64,000 nucleotides of DNA from the NCBI RefSeq assembly GCF_900109345.1, contig NZ_FNZN01000008.1, positions 99,481 through 163,480 on the forward strand, written 5' to 3'. The stretch is from Maribacter orientalis. Its GTDB lineage: Bacteria > Bacteroidota > Bacteroidia > Flavobacteriales > Flavobacteriaceae. The notes under the pieces were generated by a model. That model was not told where the DNA came from, ran no database searches, and saw only the letters and a program-made list of their open reading frames with translations. The translations under genes and the position numbers were made by a program. The number at the start of each line of letters is the position of its first letter. Within the stretch, counting starts at the first letter, position 1. Positions 1 through 8,984 of this stretch are shown here, one piece after another.

Positions 1-910
1 CATTTTGCTTTTGCTTAACCTCATAGAATATATAATTATCTGTATTTATAACCCCTGCCTCTACTTTCTGCTCAGGAATACGAATTACCATACCTTCTTT
101 TAATCCGCCCCGTTCTGTAATTTCAGGGTTCAGACGAACGATTTCATCTGACTTTACTCCGAATTCCTGTTCTAAACGATAAAAATTCATCTTAGCCGGT
201 ACTGTATATGAGGTATATATTTGTGTTACCTGATTTTGAACACTGCTACCTGCAATTTTAGGCATCAAAAGCTCATACCCTTCAGAAAGATAATTATTGG
301 TTTTAGATAAACCCGGGTTCAGCACCAACATACTATCAATGGTAATACCGTATTTATGTGCAATACTCCATCTCGTTTCTTTTGGTGCGACGATATATTT
401 TTCAAAATCATTTTCATTCAACCCAATTTCTTCAATTTTTGATGCGTTATACTTAGGTATACGCAACTCCATCTTTTTTTGTAATGGAGAAGCATACAAC
501 TGGGTATTATATTTTTTAAGCTCTTCTTGGGTAATTTTATACTGTTGCGTTATACCGAAAATAGTTTCCTTTTTCCTTACCCTATGGGTCGTATAACCTA
601 TTGGCTCTCTTGCAACAATAGAATCTTGCATTCTATCGTTAATTGCACCAGAAACTGAATTAGCAGGCTTAGTAGCAGTTTTAGCTCCTGGCACTACTAA
701 AATAGTATTAGGTCTTAATTGCTGACCTTGTTTTATCTCTTTATTATACTGAAGTATATTGGCAGGGGTAACTCCGTACATTTTTGAAATGCTTTCTAAA
801 GTTTCTCCAGATTTAACTTCATGGGTATTGAACTTTTGACCCATGGCCGTGCACGAGACCAATAAGCAAAATGCCCCAATGATGTAAACTTGATTAAATA
901 TATATCTCAT
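1..910 (-). CDS. LysM-repeat secreted protein (partial, C-terminus beyond left edge)
   Basis: Open frame reading from an ATG at 910 to the window edge, about 303 residues with no stop. The N-terminus is hydrophobic with an LVSC lipobox-like site followed by TAMGQ, so it is exported, possibly as a lipoprotein. At least four LysM-like modules follow (around residues 25-75, 100-150, 155-205 and 220-270), each with a THxV/YxV start, a GxT/xxxI segment and a closing IP/MP. LysM binds peptidoglycan glycans. In flavobacteria a LysM plus PBP1-like receptor fusion often sits beside guaA, so the missing C-terminal part may be a periplasmic-binding-like domain; that part is inference. The start lies one base after the guaA stop, which suggests co-transcription. 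Confidence 0.85.
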   Translation of the reverse strand, partial: MRYIFNQVYIIGAFCLLVSCTAMGQKFNTHEVKSGETLESISKMYGVTPANILQYNKEIKQGQQLRPNTILVVPGAKTATKPANSVSGAINDRMQDSIVAREPIGYTTHRVRKKETIFGITQQYKITQEELKKYNTQLYASPLQKKMELRIPKYNASKIEEIGLNENDFEKYIVAPKETRWSIAHKYGITIDSMLVLNPGLSKTNNYLSEGYELLMPKIAGSSVQNQVTQIYTSYTVPAKMNFYRLEQEFGVKSDEIVRLNPEITERGGLKEGMVIRIPEQKVEAGVINTDNYIFYEVKQKQN

Positions 911-911
911 A

Positions 912-2444
912 TTATTCCCATTCTATTGTTGCTGGAGGTTTTGAACTTATATCATATACGACACGATTTACTCCAGGGACTTTATTAATGATGTCATTTG
1001 ACGTTTTTTGTAAAAACTCATACGGTAAATTCACCCAATCAGCAGTCATACCATCTGTACTTTCGACAGCTCTTAAAGCTACACATTTTTCATAGGTACG
1101 CTCGTCACCCATTACCCCTACACTATTTACAGGTAGAAGCATTGCGCCTGCTTGCCATACTTTATCGTATAAATCCCACTTTTTCAATCCATCTATAAAA
1201 ATCGCATCCACTTCTTGTAAGATAGCTACTTTCTCTGGGGTGATGTCACCAAGAATTCTAATTGCCAAACCTGGACCTGGAAAAGGGTGCCTACCTAATA
1301 ATGCTTTATCAATTCCTAAACTTGCTCCTACTCTTCTAACTTCATCTTTGAATAACATTTTTAAAGGCTCCACAACTTTTAATTTCATAAAATCTGGCAA
1401 ACCTCCAACATTATGATGACTTTTTATCGTTTGCGATGGACCACCTGTCGCTGAAACAGATTCAATCACATCAGGATAAATAGTACCCTGTGCCAACCAT
1501 TTTGCACCTTCTACCAAATGAGATTCATCATCAAAAACTTCTATGAATACACGTCCTATTATTTTTCTCTTAGTTTCTGGGTCACTCTCCCCTGCCAAAT
1601 CATTCAAAAAACGTGCCGAAGCATCTACGCCTTTAACATTAAGCCCCATGCCTTCGTATTGCTTCAATACCTCTGTAAATTCGTTCTTTCTTAAAAGTCC
1701 GTTATTGACGAAAATACAATGAAGGTTTTTACCAATAGCTTTATGTAATAATACCGCTGCCACTGAAGAATCTACTCCGCCAGACAAGCCTAATATTACT
1801 TTTTCATCGCCAATTTTCTCTTTTAATTCTGCTACTGTCTTATCTACAAAAGCATCGGGAGTCCATGACTGTTCCATCTTGGCTATCTTAACTAAAAAAT
1901 TTTCTAAGACTTGTTTTCCATCTGTAGAATGATACACCTCTGGGTGAAATTGAATAGCATAGGTGTCCTCACCATCAAATTTAAAGGCTGCATTCTCCAC
2001 ATCATGAGTACTTGCTAATAATGTAGTATTCTCTGGCAGGTGCTTAATTGTATCGGCATGGCTCATCCAAACTTGACTGCCTGTACTTATTTTATCTAAA
2101 AACGGGTCATTCTCTATAACAAAACTAAGATTAGCCCTACCATATTCCCTTGTATTAGATTTTTCCACACTACCACCATTAAAGTGTGCTAGGTATTGAG
2201 CTCCGTAACAAACACCCAATAAAGGTTTTTTACCACGAATTTCAGATAAATCAGGATGGACCGCATCTTCACCCCTAACTGATAAAGGTGATCCCGAAAG
2301 AATTACTGCTTTATACTCAGAAAGGTCTTTTGGTAATTTATTATACGGTTTAATTTCAGAGAAAATATTCAGCTCACGTACACGTCTACCAATCAATTGC
2401 GTGTATTGTGAACCAAAATCTAATATTAGGACTTTATTTTGCAT
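912..2444 (-). CDS. guaA: GMP synthase (glutamine-hydrolysing)
   Basis: Converts XMP, ATP and glutamine to GMP in the cytoplasm, the last step of de novo guanine nucleotide synthesis. The 510-residue protein has the class I amidotransferase domain first, with nucleophile Cys79 in GVCYGAQ and His167/Glu169 in QFHPEV. The ATP-pyrophosphatase domain follows, with P-loop SGGVDSS around residues 221-227, then the dimerisation domain ending in KPPATIEWE. The length matches the family. The frame is open 22 codons upstream, but the ATG at 2444 gives the standard [16 protein letters not shown] start and sits just behind a TAnnTTTG promoter box. It is probably co-transcribed with the LysM gene directly downstream. 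Confidence 0.97.
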   Translation of the reverse strand: MQNKVLILDFGSQYTQLIGRRVRELNIFSEIKPYNKLPKDLSEYKAVILSGSPLSVRGEDAVHPDLSEIRGKKPLLGVCYGAQYLAHFNGGSVEKSNTREYGRANLSFVIENDPFLDKISTGSQVWMSHADTIKHLPENTTLLASTHDVENAAFKFDGEDTYAIQFHPEVYHSTDGKQVLENFLVKIAKMEQSWTPDAFVDKTVAELKEKIGDEKVILGLSGGVDSSVAAVLLHKAIGKNLHCIFVNNGLLRKNEFTEVLKQYEGMGLNVKGVDASARFLNDLAGESDPETKRKIIGRVFIEVFDDESHLVEGAKWLAQGTIYPDVIESVSATGGPSQTIKSHHNVGGLPDFMKLKVVEPLKMLFKDEVRRVGASLGIDKALLGRHPFPGPGLAIRILGDITPEKVAILQEVDAIFIDGLKKWDLYDKVWQAGAMLLPVNSVGVMGDERTYEKCVALRAVESTDGMTADWVNLPYEFLQKTSNDIINKVPGVNRVVYDISSKPPATIEWE

Positions 2445-2447
2445 GGG

Positions 2448-2455
2448 CAAAAATA
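2448..2455 (-). promoter_or_regulatory. Bacteroidota -7 box (TATTTTTG) for guaA
   Basis: TATTTTTG on the minus strand fits TAnnTTTG exactly. It ends only three bases before the guaA ATG, so the message would be leaderless or nearly so. No clear -33 TTTG was seen at the ideal distance. Confidence 0.4.
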
Positions 2456-2518
2456 GCAAATTGACCGTTCTTGAAAAGTATCTTTTAGTTATATTTAAAC
2501 TGGATTTCAATATTTTTT

Positions 2519-3244
2519 ATGAAACATGTAAGTGCAATTATTTTTGGAGCGGCTATCATCATTGCTGCCTATTTTTTAGGAAATGCTTATGTACAAAGAG
2601 CTAATCCACCTCAAATCATATCAGTAACTGGTTTAGGTAATGAAAATTTCACTTCTGACCTCATCGTTTGGGAGGGCCAATTTTCAACCAATAGTACGGT
2701 TTTGAAAACGGCATTCGACCAATTGAATAATGATAAAGAGATCGTACGCCAATATTTAGTTTCAAAAGGAATTGAATCGGGCAGTATTATCTTTAATAGC
2801 GTTCAAACCACTGAAATGCGTGATAACCAATATGAAAATGGAAATTATGTAGGAAGTATTTTTCGTGGGTATCAATTAATACAAACACTAAATATTGAAT
2901 CTGAAAACGTTGCTTTAATTGAAAGTGTTTCTCGCGAAATAACAGAACTATTAAACAAAGGAGTGCAATTCAACTCTTCTCCTCCAAGATATTACTATAC
3001 AAAATTGGCTGATCTAAAAATTGAAATGATATCTAAAGCTACTGAAGATGCACGAATACGGGCAGAGAAAATAGCTGAAAACGCAGGTAGTAAACTAGGT
3101 GACTTGGCTTCTGCCAATATGGGTGTGTTTCAAATTACGGGCCAAAACTCTGGAGAAGACTACAGTTGGGGTGGCGCCTACAATACCTCTTCTAAAAACA
3201 AAACCGCATCTATTACTATGAGACTAGAATATAAGGTGAAGTGA
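2519..3244 (+). CDS. SIMPL domain (DUF541) protein
   Basis: 241 residues. An N-terminal membrane segment (about residues 5-22) anchors the protein, and the rest is predicted periplasmic. After it comes the characteristic opening ISVTGLGNENF, as in DUF541/SIMPL proteins, which have no agreed biochemical activity and have been linked to oxidative stress tolerance or surface complexes in some bacteria. The core carries the family pattern of a long helix with regularly spaced Ala/Glu (KATEDARIRAEKIAENAG). It is divergent from guaA, with 74 bp between the starts, so regulation may be shared. The family assignment is firm; the role is not known. Confidence 0.85.
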   Translation: MKHVSAIIFGAAIIIAAYFLGNAYVQRANPPQIISVTGLGNENFTSDLIVWEGQFSTNSTVLKTAFDQLNNDKEIVRQYLVSKGIESGSIIFNSVQTTEMRDNQYENGNYVGSIFRGYQLIQTLNIESENVALIESVSREITELLNKGVQFNSSPPRYYYTKLADLKIEMISKATEDARIRAEKIAENAGSKLGDLASANMGVFQITGQNSGEDYSWGGAYNTSSKNKTASITMRLEYKVK

Positions 3245-3330
3245 CAGTATTACTTTGATCAATTGATTTTACCGATCTGGGAAAGAATTAATTATATAAT
3301 TACTTGCCCCTTTAAATATTAATATTTTAA

Positions 3331-3418
3331 AACAAAAAAAGCCCGGGAATCAACCGGGCTTTCTATTCAACCAACCATTAAACCGAATACATTAAAAAAT
3401 TCTTTTTCATAACAATCT
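3331..3418 (-). ncRNA. Orphan small transcription unit A (short ORF plus intrinsic terminator)
   Basis: On the minus strand, ATGAAAAAGAATTTT at 3410 opens a 10-codon frame (MKKNFLMYSV, stop at 3378-3380). It is followed by a T/G-rich linker containing GGTTTAATGGTTGG and a perfect 9-bp hairpin AAAGCCCGG/CCGGGCTTT (3338-3362), then a T-tract. No protein gene is upstream in this direction for over 900 bp except unit B, so the terminator needs its own transcript. The layout resembles unit B next to it and unit C near 35.9 kb. The 401-bp gap between the flanking plus-strand genes holds nothing else I can name. I saw no convincing -7 box for this unit. Whether the product is an RNA or a peptide is open. 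Confidence 0.4.
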
Positions 3419-3461
3419 GTATTCAACACTTAGTTCGATAAACTATCTACAACCTTACAAT

Positions 3462-3570
3462 TAAAAAAAAGAAAAGCTCAGGAACCACCCTGAGCTTTCA
3501 ACTAAATCAAAAACCAACTTTAAACCAAAAGTCAAAATTGAACTAATTCAATTTCTTTTTCATAGCTCTT
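3462..3570 (-). ncRNA. Orphan small transcription unit B (short ORF plus intrinsic terminator)
   Basis: On the minus strand, AAAGAGCTATGAAAAAGAA precedes a six-codon frame (MKKKLN, ATG at 3561-3563). Then come a T/G-rich linker (GGTTTAAAGTTGG) and a perfect 10-bp hairpin AAAGCTCAGG/CCTGAGCTTT (3473-3498) followed by a long T-tract. The linker aligns well with unit A (GGTTTAA-GTTGGTT, then GAAAGC opening the stem), although the stem sequence differs. That is what compensated divergence of one RNA family would look like. It lies immediately upstream of unit A in the same direction. Confidence 0.4.
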
Positions 3571-3645
3571 TATTATATAACAACCTGCTTGTCTTTTACC
3601 CTACTTTTAAATCCTATTATTTTTACCTTTATATAAATTATAGGT

Positions 3646-4191
3646 ATGATTGATTCATTTTTTGAAGAATTAAACAGTGAAATAAAAAAGGGTATATCAG
3701 AAAGAGGCCATCCGTTCAGGTTCATTACTATGGCAACAGTAGGTAATGAAACCATAGCTCGTTTACGTACCGTAGTGCTGCGGGAGGTTTCTGAAGATTT
3801 GCTTTTAACCATCTACACCGATAGTCGTACCCAAAAAATTAAGCACCTTGCGGTAAATAATGAAGTTAGCTTTTTGCTGTATCATCCAGAGAAATTGTTG
3901 CAATTAAAAGTCGAGGGCACTGCTGAAATAGTAACGGACACCAGCAGGGTTTCAAAAACATGGAAAAACATTCAACCTAACAGCAGAAAAGACTACATTA
4001 CCCATACCAGTCCTGGGAGCTCTTTAAAAAATCCTGACCATGTGGAATATGTTGAAGATGAAAATTACTTTACCATAATCGATATTGTTCCTACAACAAT
4101 TGAATACTTAAAGTTACAACGACCTAACCATATTAGAGCAGTCTTTAAAAAAGACGATGGTGATTGGAATGGAAAATTTTTAGTACCCTAG
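3646..4191 (+). CDS. Pyridoxamine 5'-phosphate oxidase-like flavin protein
   Basis: 181 residues with the split-barrel flavin-binding fold of the PNPOx family: RFITMATVG, then ARLRTVVLREV, IYTDSRTQKIKHLAVNNEVSFLLYHPEKLLQLKVEGTA in separate strands, and a conserved late tryptophan. It is shorter than classical PdxH (about 210) and lacks the typical PdxH C-terminal RL/EP-like ending, so a general FMN-dependent oxidoreductase of the alr4036 or DUF447-like group is more likely than vitamin B6 synthesis. It stands alone between the small-RNA block and the convergent bshC. The 185-bp convergent gap downstream has no strong terminator. Confidence 0.8.
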   Translation: MIDSFFEELNSEIKKGISERGHPFRFITMATVGNETIARLRTVVLREVSEDLLLTIYTDSRTQKIKHLAVNNEVSFLLYHPEKLLQLKVEGTAEIVTDTSRVSKTWKNIQPNSRKDYITHTSPGSSLKNPDHVEYVEDENYFTIIDIVPTTIEYLKLQRPNHIRAVFKKDDGDWNGKFLVP

Positions 4192-4376
4192 GCTAATGGA
4201 AATAATGATTTTCTTTTTCTTCCCCTAATCCTATAAAGCGATCAACTGAAGAGATGTTTTGTATGTTGGATGTAATTTATAGGCTAGTTATAATTAATTT
4301 TCTGCAACTAGACTTAAAAGAAACTATACAAAGACAAGTACAGATATCTTATTAAAAGATACACACTTACCCCTAT

Positions 4377-5981
4377 TTATTTTTGGGTAATTACCGTAAA
4401 ATCTAAATCTAATGGCTGTAATGCTTCGAACAACATCGGCACTAGGCCTTCACCATATTCCAGATAAAACTCAGAGAAATTAAGTTGACGTTCTTGCAAT
4501 GATTGGTTAGGGAAAATCTCGTTCTGCAGTTCGGTCATACGAACTACTTGATCTCTTAGCTTTCTCTTTTGCGCTTGTAGCAAGCGTTTCTCCAAGGCAT
4601 CCAATCCTTTTTTCTGTTTTACTTCTTGAGCTTTTACCGCACCTAAAAATGACTTATCCGTTTTTTCGGCAAGTGTATACATTGCTTTGAACTGCTCTTC
4701 CAACAATTTTTTCTGTGGAGAAAAATCGATATCGATATTTGAAATCTCTCGAATCTTTTTATTGATCAAGCTATTCTGCTTTAAGAATATATCAGATTTT
4801 GATATGTTCATTCGCTCAAGCTTATCGGCTTGTTTCTCAGTAATGATCAAGGCTGAATTTCTTACCAATAAAATTGGAAATGGCACATCCATTGCCTCAA
4901 ACGCTGCCTTCAATTCTAACCAATAGGCTATTTCACCGCCTCCACCAATATAACAAAGGTTTGGTAAAATGACTTCTTGGTACAATGGTCTAGCAATAAC
5001 ATTAGGAGAAAATCTTTCTGGATGAGCATCCATCTCATCAATCAATTCTTCCTTAGTGAACGAAATTGTGGTATCGATTACGAGATACTTTTCTTTACTT
5101 TCTATTATACGTTCGCGAATGCCATCTTTCAAATAGAAATAGTTGATTTCACGCGGATTCACCTGTATTGGGTAATCAGATGAAATATGCGCTAATTCTT
5201 CAATAGTTTCAGATACTTTTTTAAAAGCCGTTTGCTCAAAAATATCTTTCTTCATGTAAGGCACTAACAACTTTTTTAAATCGGCATCATCACCGTCAAC
5301 AATTACCAAGCCGTAGTCCTTAAAAATTTCATTGGCCAAATACCTAGTTGCATCCGTTAGGTTATCATGTTTTAAATAAGCATTTTCGAAGAGATGCTTT
5401 AATTGATTGGCGTTTTTACTTTCACCTATAGTTTGCGCAAACAAATCAAAAACTTCCTCTAATCCATTTGTTTTCAAATGGCCTACAGCCCCTGATGCAT
5501 CTTTGTTCCACTGAAATTTTAATCCTTTGAAATTGAAATAATTGATTTCATCGAAATCGTGATCTTCTGTAGCCATCCAGTAGATAGGCACAAAATTGTT
5601 ATCTGGATATGCTGCCTTTAACTGCTTAGTTAAATTAATTGTAGAAATAATCTTATATAGAAAATATAAGGGACCAGTAAATAGATTTAACTGGTGCCCT
5701 GTAACTATGGTAAATGTGTTTTTTTCTTTTAAAAGCTCAATATTGTCAGCTGTCCCTTTAGAAGTATCCGTATTCGCATACTGCGCAAGCATTGAATTAT
5801 GCAGGACATCTCTATGGGCTTGAGTAAAATGCTGTCCTTTTTCTTCTAGCTGTCCTTTAAATCCTTCTATATCGGGAAACCGATTATATAAAGGTTTAAG
5901 CTTAGTTACTGCGGCAACGTAATCGCAAATCAATTTCGAAAAATAGCCCGTTTTCGCTATGGGCAAACAGTCAATATCCAT
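4377..5981 (-). CDS. bshC: Bacillithiol biosynthesis cysteine-adding enzyme BshC
   Basis: 534 residues, the normal BshC length. BshC ligates cysteine to GlcN-malate in the final step of bacillithiol synthesis, the low-molecular-weight thiol of many Firmicutes and Bacteroidota. The nucleotidyl-like core shows VTGHQLNLFTGPLYFLYK and PIYWMATEDHDFDEINYF, and later the conserved NLCYIGGGGEIAYWLELK. A coiled-coil segment follows (about residues 400-490). Its partners bshA and bshB are not in this window. The ATG at 5981 gives MDIDCLPIAKTGYFSKL, a typical start. The 171 bp upstream separates it from the divergent M14 peptidase. Confidence 0.95.
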   Translation of the reverse strand: MDIDCLPIAKTGYFSKLICDYVAAVTKLKPLYNRFPDIEGFKGQLEEKGQHFTQAHRDVLHNSMLAQYANTDTSKGTADNIELLKEKNTFTIVTGHQLNLFTGPLYFLYKIISTINLTKQLKAAYPDNNFVPIYWMATEDHDFDEINYFNFKGLKFQWNKDASGAVGHLKTNGLEEVFDLFAQTIGESKNANQLKHLFENAYLKHDNLTDATRYLANEIFKDYGLVIVDGDDADLKKLLVPYMKKDIFEQTAFKKVSETIEELAHISSDYPIQVNPREINYFYLKDGIRERIIESKEKYLVIDTTISFTKEELIDEMDAHPERFSPNVIARPLYQEVILPNLCYIGGGGEIAYWLELKAAFEAMDVPFPILLVRNSALIITEKQADKLERMNISKSDIFLKQNSLINKKIREISNIDIDFSPQKKLLEEQFKAMYTLAEKTDKSFLGAVKAQEVKQKKGLDALEKRLLQAQKRKLRDQVVRMTELQNEIFPNQSLQERQLNFSEFYLEYGEGLVPMLFEALQPLDLDFTVITQK

Positions 5982-6119
5982 ATAAAAATTAAATACTTGG
6001 TAAATATAAAACCCTTTCGTTTTACATTTCCTAAATATAAGTTAATTACCACTAGTATTAATTACCCAATTAGTCGGTGAAATACCATATAAATCACTTT
6101 CATTTTGCATTTATTTTAA

Positions 6120-6127
6120 TAGATTTG
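6120..6127 (+). promoter_or_regulatory. Bacteroidota -7 box (TAGATTTG) for the M14 peptidase
   Basis: Exact TAnnTTTG match 25 bp before the start codon of the M14 peptidase gene. The region further upstream is T-rich, but no unambiguous -33 TTTG is visible. Confidence 0.4.
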
Positions 6128-6152
6128 GCTGACTCAGAATACAAATAGCAAC

Positions 6153-8606
6153 ATGAAACTAATTTTACGCTACGCAATACTTTTTATTCCGCTTTTAAGT
6201 TTAGCACAATTAAAATCTCCATCAGAGTTTTTAGGCTATGAACTAGGAACACAATTCACCAGACACCATGAAGTTGTTGATTATTATCAATATTTAGCAG
6301 AAGCTGAACCACAACGCATGAAACTAATTGAATATGGTAAAACCAATGAACGAAGACGTTTGTTATTGGCTACCATTTCCACTAAAGAAAATATGCAGAA
6401 TCTTGAAAAAATTCGAGAAGAGCATATGAAGGGATTGAATGGTGAAGGCACACCGGACAAGGCTATTGTATGGCTTAGTTACAATGTTCATGGAAATGAA
6501 AGTGTAAGTACGGAAGCTTCTATGCAAACTATTTACGATTTATTCACTACTAAAAGTAGTTACCTAGAAAACATAGTTGTGTTAATTGACCCATGTATTA
6601 ATCCTGATGGTCGAGATCGTTATGTAAACTGGTACAACCAATTCAAAAACTCACCGAACCAAGTAGACCCAAATAGCAAGGAACACCATGAGGGTTGGTG
6701 GAGCGGACGTAGCAATCACTATATGTTCGATTTAAATAGAGATTGGGCATGGTTGACACAGGTTGAAAGTCAGCAACGCTTAAAACAATTCAACAAATGG
6801 TTACCTCACGTACATGTAGATTTTCATGAACAAGGCGTTGATAACCCGTATTATTTTGCTCCTGCGGCAGAACCGTTTCACGAAGTTATTACCGGTTTTC
6901 AAAGAGAATTTCAAAAAACTATAGGCAAAAACCATGCGAAGTATTTTGATGAGAATGGATGGTTCTATTTTACAAAAGAGGTCTTCGACCTTCTTTACCC
7001 TAGTTATGGAGACACATACCCTACTTATAACGGTGGTGTGGGGATGACTTATGAACAAGGAGGTGGTGGTCGTGCAGGTTTAGGTATCATTACCAGTATT
7101 GGAGATACCCTTACCCTAAAAGATAGAATTGCGCATCATCATACCACAGGTTTATCTACCGTAGAGGTGGCTTCAAAAAATATAACTAAGCTGAATGAGG
7201 AATTCATAAAATTCTATAAAAACAAGAATTACAAATACAAAAGCTATGTATTGAATGGGAATCCTGATAAACTAGAAGCACTAACTGATTTATTGAGTAA
7301 ACACGAAATAAAGTATAAAGTTGGTAACAATAGCACTGTTAAAGGCTATAATTATGCAACTGGAAAATCTGGATCTTTAAAAAGTAGTGATAAGAGTATT
7401 ATAGTTTCTACAGATCAAGCGAAGAGCACCTTAGTCAAGGTATTGTTTGAACCTACTGCAAAACTTAGTGATTCTGTTACCTATGATATTACAGCATGGT
7501 CATTACCTTATGCATATGGTCTCGATGCAATTGCGAGTGAGAGTAATGTCGCAGGCACTATTTCAAGCACACAAAACATCACTTCTGCAATTATAAAAGC
7601 TGATAGTTATGCATATTTAGCTGATTGGAACAGCATGAAAGATGCAAGGTTCTTGGCTGAACTGCTAAGAAATAAAATTCGTGTTCGTTATGCCCACAAA
7701 CCTTTTACATTAGATGGCATTTCACATGAAAGAGGAACTCTTATTATCACTAAAAGCGATAACAAACAAATAAATAATTTCAATACCATATTAACAAATA
7801 CCTCTAAAAACCATAATAAAACCCTAATCTCAACAAACACTGGTTTTGTTGAAAGTGGAAAAGATTTTGGTTCAGGATACGTAGATGTTATACAAGATCT
7901 GAATATTGCCGTACTATCTGGCGAACCTACCTCTACCTTACGTTTTGGTGAAATATGGAACTTTTTTGAGCAACAATTGAATTTCCCTATTTCAGTTTTA
8001 GACGAGGATTATTTCAGTAGAATTGATTTAACAGCATATGATATTTTAATTTTGCCTGATGGTAGAGGTTATAACAGTTTTTTATCCAGTAATATCAAAG
8101 AAAAAATCAAGGATTGGGTAAAACGTGGAGGAAAACTTATTGTGATGGGAGGTGCCATTAATGCCCTTACCTCATCAGATAAAGATTTTAACATTAAGGA
8201 AAAAGAAATCGAAAAAGATTCAACTAACACTATTTCATCTTTTGAAGTATCTGAACGCGAACAGATTAAGTTTGAAATTACTGGAGCCATTTTCAAAGCT
8301 ACGGTAGACAATACAAATCCGTTAGCTTACGGTTACGACGACACTTATTTTACTTTGAAATTGGGAGATAGAGCATACAAGTATTTAGAAAATGGAAGTG
8401 CTGTATATCTTAGTGAAGGTGCCAACCAACCTGTATCTGGTTTTGCAGGTAGTGAAGCAAAAAAGAAAATTGCAGAAACATTAATTTTCGGAACTGAAGA
8501 AATGGGTCGAGGTCAAATAATATATATGGTCGATAATCCGCTATTTAGAGGTTTTTGGGAAAATGGAAAGCTATTTTTCGCCAATGCGCTTTTTATGGTT
8601 CAATAA
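6153..8606 (+). CDS. Secreted M14 zinc carboxypeptidase with C-terminal amidotransferase-like domain
   Basis: 817 residues with a Sec signal peptide (about residues 1-18, ending LSLAQ). The M14 domain shows zinc ligands His and Glu in VHGNESVSTEA, DPCINPDGRDRYVNWYN, DLNRDWAW, a later HVDFHEQG histidine and the catalytic Glu region MTYEQGGGGRAG. The second half is not peptidase: around residues 590-680 it has IAVLSGEPTSTLRFGEIW and DILILPDGRGYN...WVKRGGKLIVMGGAI, which resembles a class I glutamine amidotransferase-like Rossmann fold without a catalytic Cys. It likely trims peptides outside the cytoplasm. A DUF4177 gene follows after 9 bp. Confidence 0.9.
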   Translation: MKLILRYAILFIPLLSLAQLKSPSEFLGYELGTQFTRHHEVVDYYQYLAEAEPQRMKLIEYGKTNERRRLLLATISTKENMQNLEKIREEHMKGLNGEGTPDKAIVWLSYNVHGNESVSTEASMQTIYDLFTTKSSYLENIVVLIDPCINPDGRDRYVNWYNQFKNSPNQVDPNSKEHHEGWWSGRSNHYMFDLNRDWAWLTQVESQQRLKQFNKWLPHVHVDFHEQGVDNPYYFAPAAEPFHEVITGFQREFQKTIGKNHAKYFDENGWFYFTKEVFDLLYPSYGDTYPTYNGGVGMTYEQGGGGRAGLGIITSIGDTLTLKDRIAHHHTTGLSTVEVASKNITKLNEEFIKFYKNKNYKYKSYVLNGNPDKLEALTDLLSKHEIKYKVGNNSTVKGYNYATGKSGSLKSSDKSIIVSTDQAKSTLVKVLFEPTAKLSDSVTYDITAWSLPYAYGLDAIASESNVAGTISSTQNITSAIIKADSYAYLADWNSMKDARFLAELLRNKIRVRYAHKPFTLDGISHERGTLIITKSDNKQINNFNTILTNTSKNHNKTLISTNTGFVESGKDFGSGYVDVIQDLNIAVLSGEPTSTLRFGEIWNFFEQQLNFPISVLDEDYFSRIDLTAYDILILPDGRGYNSFLSSNIKEKIKDWVKRGGKLIVMGGAINALTSSDKDFNIKEKEIEKDSTNTISSFEVSEREQIKFEITGAIFKATVDNTNPLAYGYDDTYFTLKLGDRAYKYLENGSAVYLSEGANQPVSGFAGSEAKKKIAETLIFGTEEMGRGQIIYMVDNPLFRGFWENGKLFFANALFMVQ

Positions 8607-8615
8607 AAAACATCT

Positions 8616-8810
8616 ATGAAAGAATACAAAGTTGAAACCCTTATTTATTATTCTAAATTAACTTTTGATAAATATCATATTGTCGATTCATCGAATAAAG
8701 AAATTCAAGAAAAATTGAATGATTACGCAAAAGAAGGTTGGCGTTTGGTTTCTACTGATGCCTCAAACTTTGGCGCAGCTATGTACATCTATTTATATTT
8801 TGAAAAATAG
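8616..8810 (+). CDS. DUF4177 domain small protein
   Basis: 64 residues: MKEYKVETL opening, then EIQEKLNDYAKEGWRLVSTDA, the KLNxxxxEGWxLV signature of DUF4177, and a closing beta strand YIYLYFEK. DUF4177 proteins are small alpha-beta proteins of unknown role. It begins 9 bp after the M14 peptidase stop, so it is very probably in the same message. A strong terminator follows 38 bp after its stop, closing the two-gene operon. Confidence 0.85.
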   Translation: MKEYKVETLIYYSKLTFDKYHIVDSSNKEIQEKLNDYAKEGWRLVSTDASNFGAAMYIYLYFEK

Positions 8811-8848
8811 CCCCAAGCATAAATTTTCATTGAAAATTAATTTTAACT

Positions 8849-8888
8849 AAATATCCCTGAAACACCTAAACCTGTTTCAGGGATATTT
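8849..8888 (+). terminator. Intrinsic terminator after the DUF4177 gene
   Basis: A 15-bp stem starting AAATATCCCTGAAAC pairs with GTTTCAGGGATATTT around a 10-base loop, and a T-rich run follows. The flanking A and T runs make it potentially bidirectional. Confidence 0.75.
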
Positions 8889-8984
8889 TATTTAAGATGA
8901 GGTATACACAATAGCCAACATATTTAAATCTTTTACGTTTATCTTGAAACAACTTTCTATAAAAACTACAATAAACCAACCCAT

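Noticed and set aside
4345..4361. TATCTT/AAGATA hairpin between the PNPOx-like gene and bshC
   Set aside because: Weak AT-only stem without a T-tract; not supportable as a terminator.
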